7,704 bases of DNA from NCBI GenBank assembly GCA_017861355.1, contig JAGFXQ010000158.1:1-7704 (forward strand), given 5' to 3'. The translations under genes were made by a program, and so were the position numbers. Shown here piece by piece: positions 5,658-7,704 of this stretch. The notes under the pieces are model-generated. The model saw only the letters and a list, made by a program, of their open reading frames with translations. It was not told the DNA's origin and did not search any database. The stretch comes from Bacillota bacterium. GTDB taxonomy: Bacteria; Bacillota; Clostridia; Lachnospirales; Lachnospiraceae. Each line of letters starts with the position of its first letter. Position 1 is the stretch's first letter.

Positions 5658-6620
5658 ATGAATGTAAATCAATTTGAAGTATATTATGAGAAAATACGTA
5701 CCAACTGTGCAAGGATCATTATCGGGAAGGATGAATGTATCCGGAATATTGTAATTGCTTATCTGGCAGGCGGACATGTTCTTCTGGAGGATGTTCCAGG
5801 TACCGGCAAGACCATGCTTTTTCGAGCATTTTCAAAATCGATTGGCGGTAGTTATAAACGAATTCAGTTTACCCCGGACATTATGCCTTCCGATCTGACC
5901 GGTATTAACTTTTATAACAACAAGAGCGGTGAATTCGAATTTCGTCCGGGTCCTTTGTTTGCACAGATGGTGCTGGCTGATGAGATTAACCGTGCCACAC
6001 CTCGAACACAGTCCAGTTTACTGGAAGCGATGTCAGAAGGACAGATTACAGTAGATGGAACTACCTATCTGATCGAAAAACCATTTATGGTAATGGCAAC
6101 TCAGAATCCTTTGGAATCGGGAGGAACGTTCCCTTTGCCGGAAGCACAGAAAGACCGTTTTATGATGAAACTTTCCATGGGATATATGCAGCGCGAGGAA
6201 GAATTGTCCATCCTCTCAGGTACCGATACGATTGAAATTCTGTCTCAGATAGAACAGGTAGTGACAGGGGAAGAGACTTTGGAGCTTCAGAAGAGCTATC
6301 ATCAGGTTGAGGTCAGTGATACGGTCAAAGGATATCTCATGGATATCATCGATAAGACCAGGAATGATCGTCGTATTTTGCAGGGAGCATCGACCAGAGC
6401 AGCGATCTCTCTTTATAGAGCATCACAGCTTTCTGCTGCAATACAGGGTCGTTCTTATGTTATTCCAGAGGATATTAAGAATTTGGCGGTATGCATTATG
6501 GAACACCGATTGAGCTTTTATGGTATCATTCGTGGTCGTGAAGGAGCTAATGTCTGTCAGGAGATCGTCGATAGTATACCGGTACCAACCGAAACGGTCC
6601 AGATTAAGGGAGTAGTGTAA
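5658..6620 (+). CDS. MoxR-family AAA+ ATPase
   Basis: This 320-residue cytoplasmic AAA+ ATPase of the MoxR type probably acts as a chaperone that remodels or activates a partner protein, using ATP. Walker A is DVPGTGKT (45-52, Lys51), Walker B is VLADE (105-109), sensor 1 lies in ATQNP (147-151, Asn150), a probable arginine finger is Arg167 in EAQKDRF, and sensor 2 lies in GASTRA (243-248, Arg247). The conserved IMPSDLTG (75-82) and FRPGPLF (95-101) are also family hallmarks. Length is normal and the C-terminal lid domain (about 215-310) is complete. The ATG is preceded by a purine-rich tract with only a weak AGAAG Shine-Dalgarno, suggesting modest translation. The stop overlaps the start of the DUF58 gene by one base (TAATG), the usual arrangement for this gene pair. 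The client in this organism is unknown. Confidence 0.95.
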   Translation: MNVNQFEVYYEKIRTNCARIIIGKDECIRNIVIAYLAGGHVLLEDVPGTGKTMLFRAFSKSIGGSYKRIQFTPDIMPSDLTGINFYNNKSGEFEFRPGPLFAQMVLADEINRATPRTQSSLLEAMSEGQITVDGTTYLIEKPFMVMATQNPLESGGTFPLPEAQKDRFMMKLSMGYMQREEELSILSGTDTIEILSQIEQVVTGEETLELQKSYHQVEVSDTVKGYLMDIIDKTRNDRRILQGASTRAAISLYRASQLSAAIQGRSYVIPEDIKNLAVCIMEHRLSFYGIIRGREGANVCQEIVDSIPVPTETVQIKGVV

Positions 6621-7704
6621 TGGTTGTATTTTTGATTGTGCTTGTTACCTTTGGTGCTCTTTTAGAATTGCTTTCCTTAAGAGATAATCTGTCGAGAATC
6701 CACTATCACTGTATTCCCTCGACCTTGGGAAGTGAGCCCGATGAAGTCTTTACCCTCCATACGACGATATCGAATTATGGACTTCGAACCATTCCTTTCT
6801 TACGGCTTGAGGAAATGTTTCCGAAGGAGATTCATGTCCTTGGAGAAGATAATGTGATCCCAAATGATCGTTATTATACTCATTCTGGGCTGCTGTACAT
6901 TCGCGGCAGACAGAAGGTAACCAGAGAGGTTCAGGTATCTCTGCCAAAACGAGGGTTATATTATTTTGAGGGATGTAGGATGTTTTGCGGAGATTTTCTT
7001 GGAATTAGTGAAAATTCCAAGGAGATAGAACAAAGGGAAGAGATGATCATCTTTCCGAAATTACTGCAGGATGATTCCGTAATTCAGGCACTTTCCGGAT
7101 ATTATGGCGATTTCTCAGCTCGTCGCTTTTTCACTGAAGATCCTATTCTGGTCAGCTCCTACCGCGAATATTCCGGTAGAGAACCGATGCGCTCAATTAG
7201 TTGGCCACAGAGCGCAAGAAAGAATGAATTGATTGTCAAGGAATTTGATCATACCATGGATATGTCGGCAACTATTGTACTGGATAGCTATCTGCATTGG
7301 TCGGATGGTTCCCATACGGATCAGATCGAATATTGTTTTTCTTTGGTTCGGACCATTGCTGAATTCCTGGAGCAGAAGAAGGTATCTTACCGATTACTTA
7401 CGAACGCATACATCAATAATGGCAGTACGATGTGTGAGGTGTTAATGCAGGCCGGGCAAGGACCCAATCATCTCTCATCGCTCTTAGTGACCCTGGCACG
7501 GGCTATTCCCGATTCCTTTCACAGCCCCGATGACTTATATCATATTGCCATTCAGAATTATTCCGGAGAAAATGCGATCTTTTATATTGCTCCATTTGAG
7601 AATGAGAAGCGTGCTAACTTGGTAAAGAATCTCAGAAACCGGTTGGGATGTCAGATATATCCCATCTATGCAGCTGAGAGACTGGAGGTTACTAAAGATG
7701 CAGG
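6620..7704 (+). CDS. DUF58 domain protein, membrane-anchored (3' end missing)
   Basis: The frame starts at the ATG overlapping the MoxR stop codon (TAATG) and stays open to the window end, giving 361 codons plus two bases. AAGGGAG (6606-6612) lies 7 nt before the start, inside the MoxR coding end. Residues 2-18 form one hydrophobic segment (VVFLIVLVTFGALLELL), followed by a beta-rich region (about 25-130). The DUF58 signature is at about 181-210: YREYSGREPMRSISW, then SARKNELIVKEFD. The next strand, SATIVLDSY (216-224), is where a von Willebrand A-like fold would begin. It lacks a complete DxSxS metal site because Tyr-Leu follows Asp-Ser. Many DUF58 proteins have two N-terminal membrane helices; only one is evident here. 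The MoxR partner presumably acts on this protein or its complex. Function is unknown, and a transglutaminase-like gene often comes next in such loci. Confidence 0.88.
   Translation, partial: MVVFLIVLVTFGALLELLSLRDNLSRIHYHCIPSTLGSEPDEVFTLHTTISNYGLRTIPFLRLEEMFPKEIHVLGEDNVIPNDRYYTHSGLLYIRGRQKVTREVQVSLPKRGLYYFEGCRMFCGDFLGISENSKEIEQREEMIIFPKLLQDDSVIQALSGYYGDFSARRFFTEDPILVSSYREYSGREPMRSISWPQSARKNELIVKEFDHTMDMSATIVLDSYLHWSDGSHTDQIEYCFSLVRTIAEFLEQKKVSYRLLTNAYINNGSTMCEVLMQAGQGPNHLSSLLVTLARAIPDSFHSPDDLYHIAIQNYSGENAIFYIAPFENEKRANLVKNLRNRLGCQIYPIYAAERLEVTKDA

Noticed and set aside
7233..7445. 70-codon + strand open frame within the DUF58 gene
   Set aside because: It is out of frame inside a region whose DUF58 signature reads clearly in the other frame.

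Overview
The window looks like chromosomal DNA of an anaerobic, moderately AT-rich Bacillota bacterium, most likely Lachnospiraceae-like. This is inferred from the style of the proteins, the purine-rich Shine-Dalgarno sites and the hairpin-plus-T-tract terminators; no taxonomic marker is present. There are six protein-coding genes, two of them cut by the window edges. I see no RNA gene, insertion sequence, phage gene or CRISPR array.

Layout. Positions 1-711 (+) hold the 3' part of a nitroreductase-family gene. It converges on a ROK-family sugar kinase (837-1715, -), and a strong bidirectional terminator (about 742-810) sits between them. Upstream of the kinase on the same strand is an alpha/beta hydrolase (1880-2692, -). 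Divergent from the hydrolase is a cytoplasmic GH2 beta-mannosidase (2871-5345, +). A 312-bp gap (5346-5657) holds a probable terminator, a cluster of palindromic half-sites and a promoter. It is followed by a translationally coupled MoxR-type AAA+ ATPase (5658-6620, +) and a DUF58 protein (6620 to beyond the window end, +).

How the genes may work together. The mannosidase would release mannose from short beta-mannosides inside the cell. The kinase belongs to the fructokinase/mannokinase type of ROK enzymes and could phosphorylate that hexose. A near-consensus CcpA-type cre element overlaps the kinase's likely -10 box, which fits catabolite control. This beta-mannoside module is an inference: no transporter or mannose-6-phosphate isomerase is in view. 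MoxR plus DUF58 is a widespread chaperone-like pair of uncertain function and seems to be a separate transcription unit.

The most interesting non-coding signal is a 16-bp inverted repeat (15/16 matching) between the kinase ribosome binding site (1721-1736) and a point about 90 bp upstream (1826-1841). In a readthrough transcript from the hydrolase gene, this would fold over the Shine-Dalgarno sequence and could shut off kinase translation. I found no clear evidence of a wholly novel gene system in this window.
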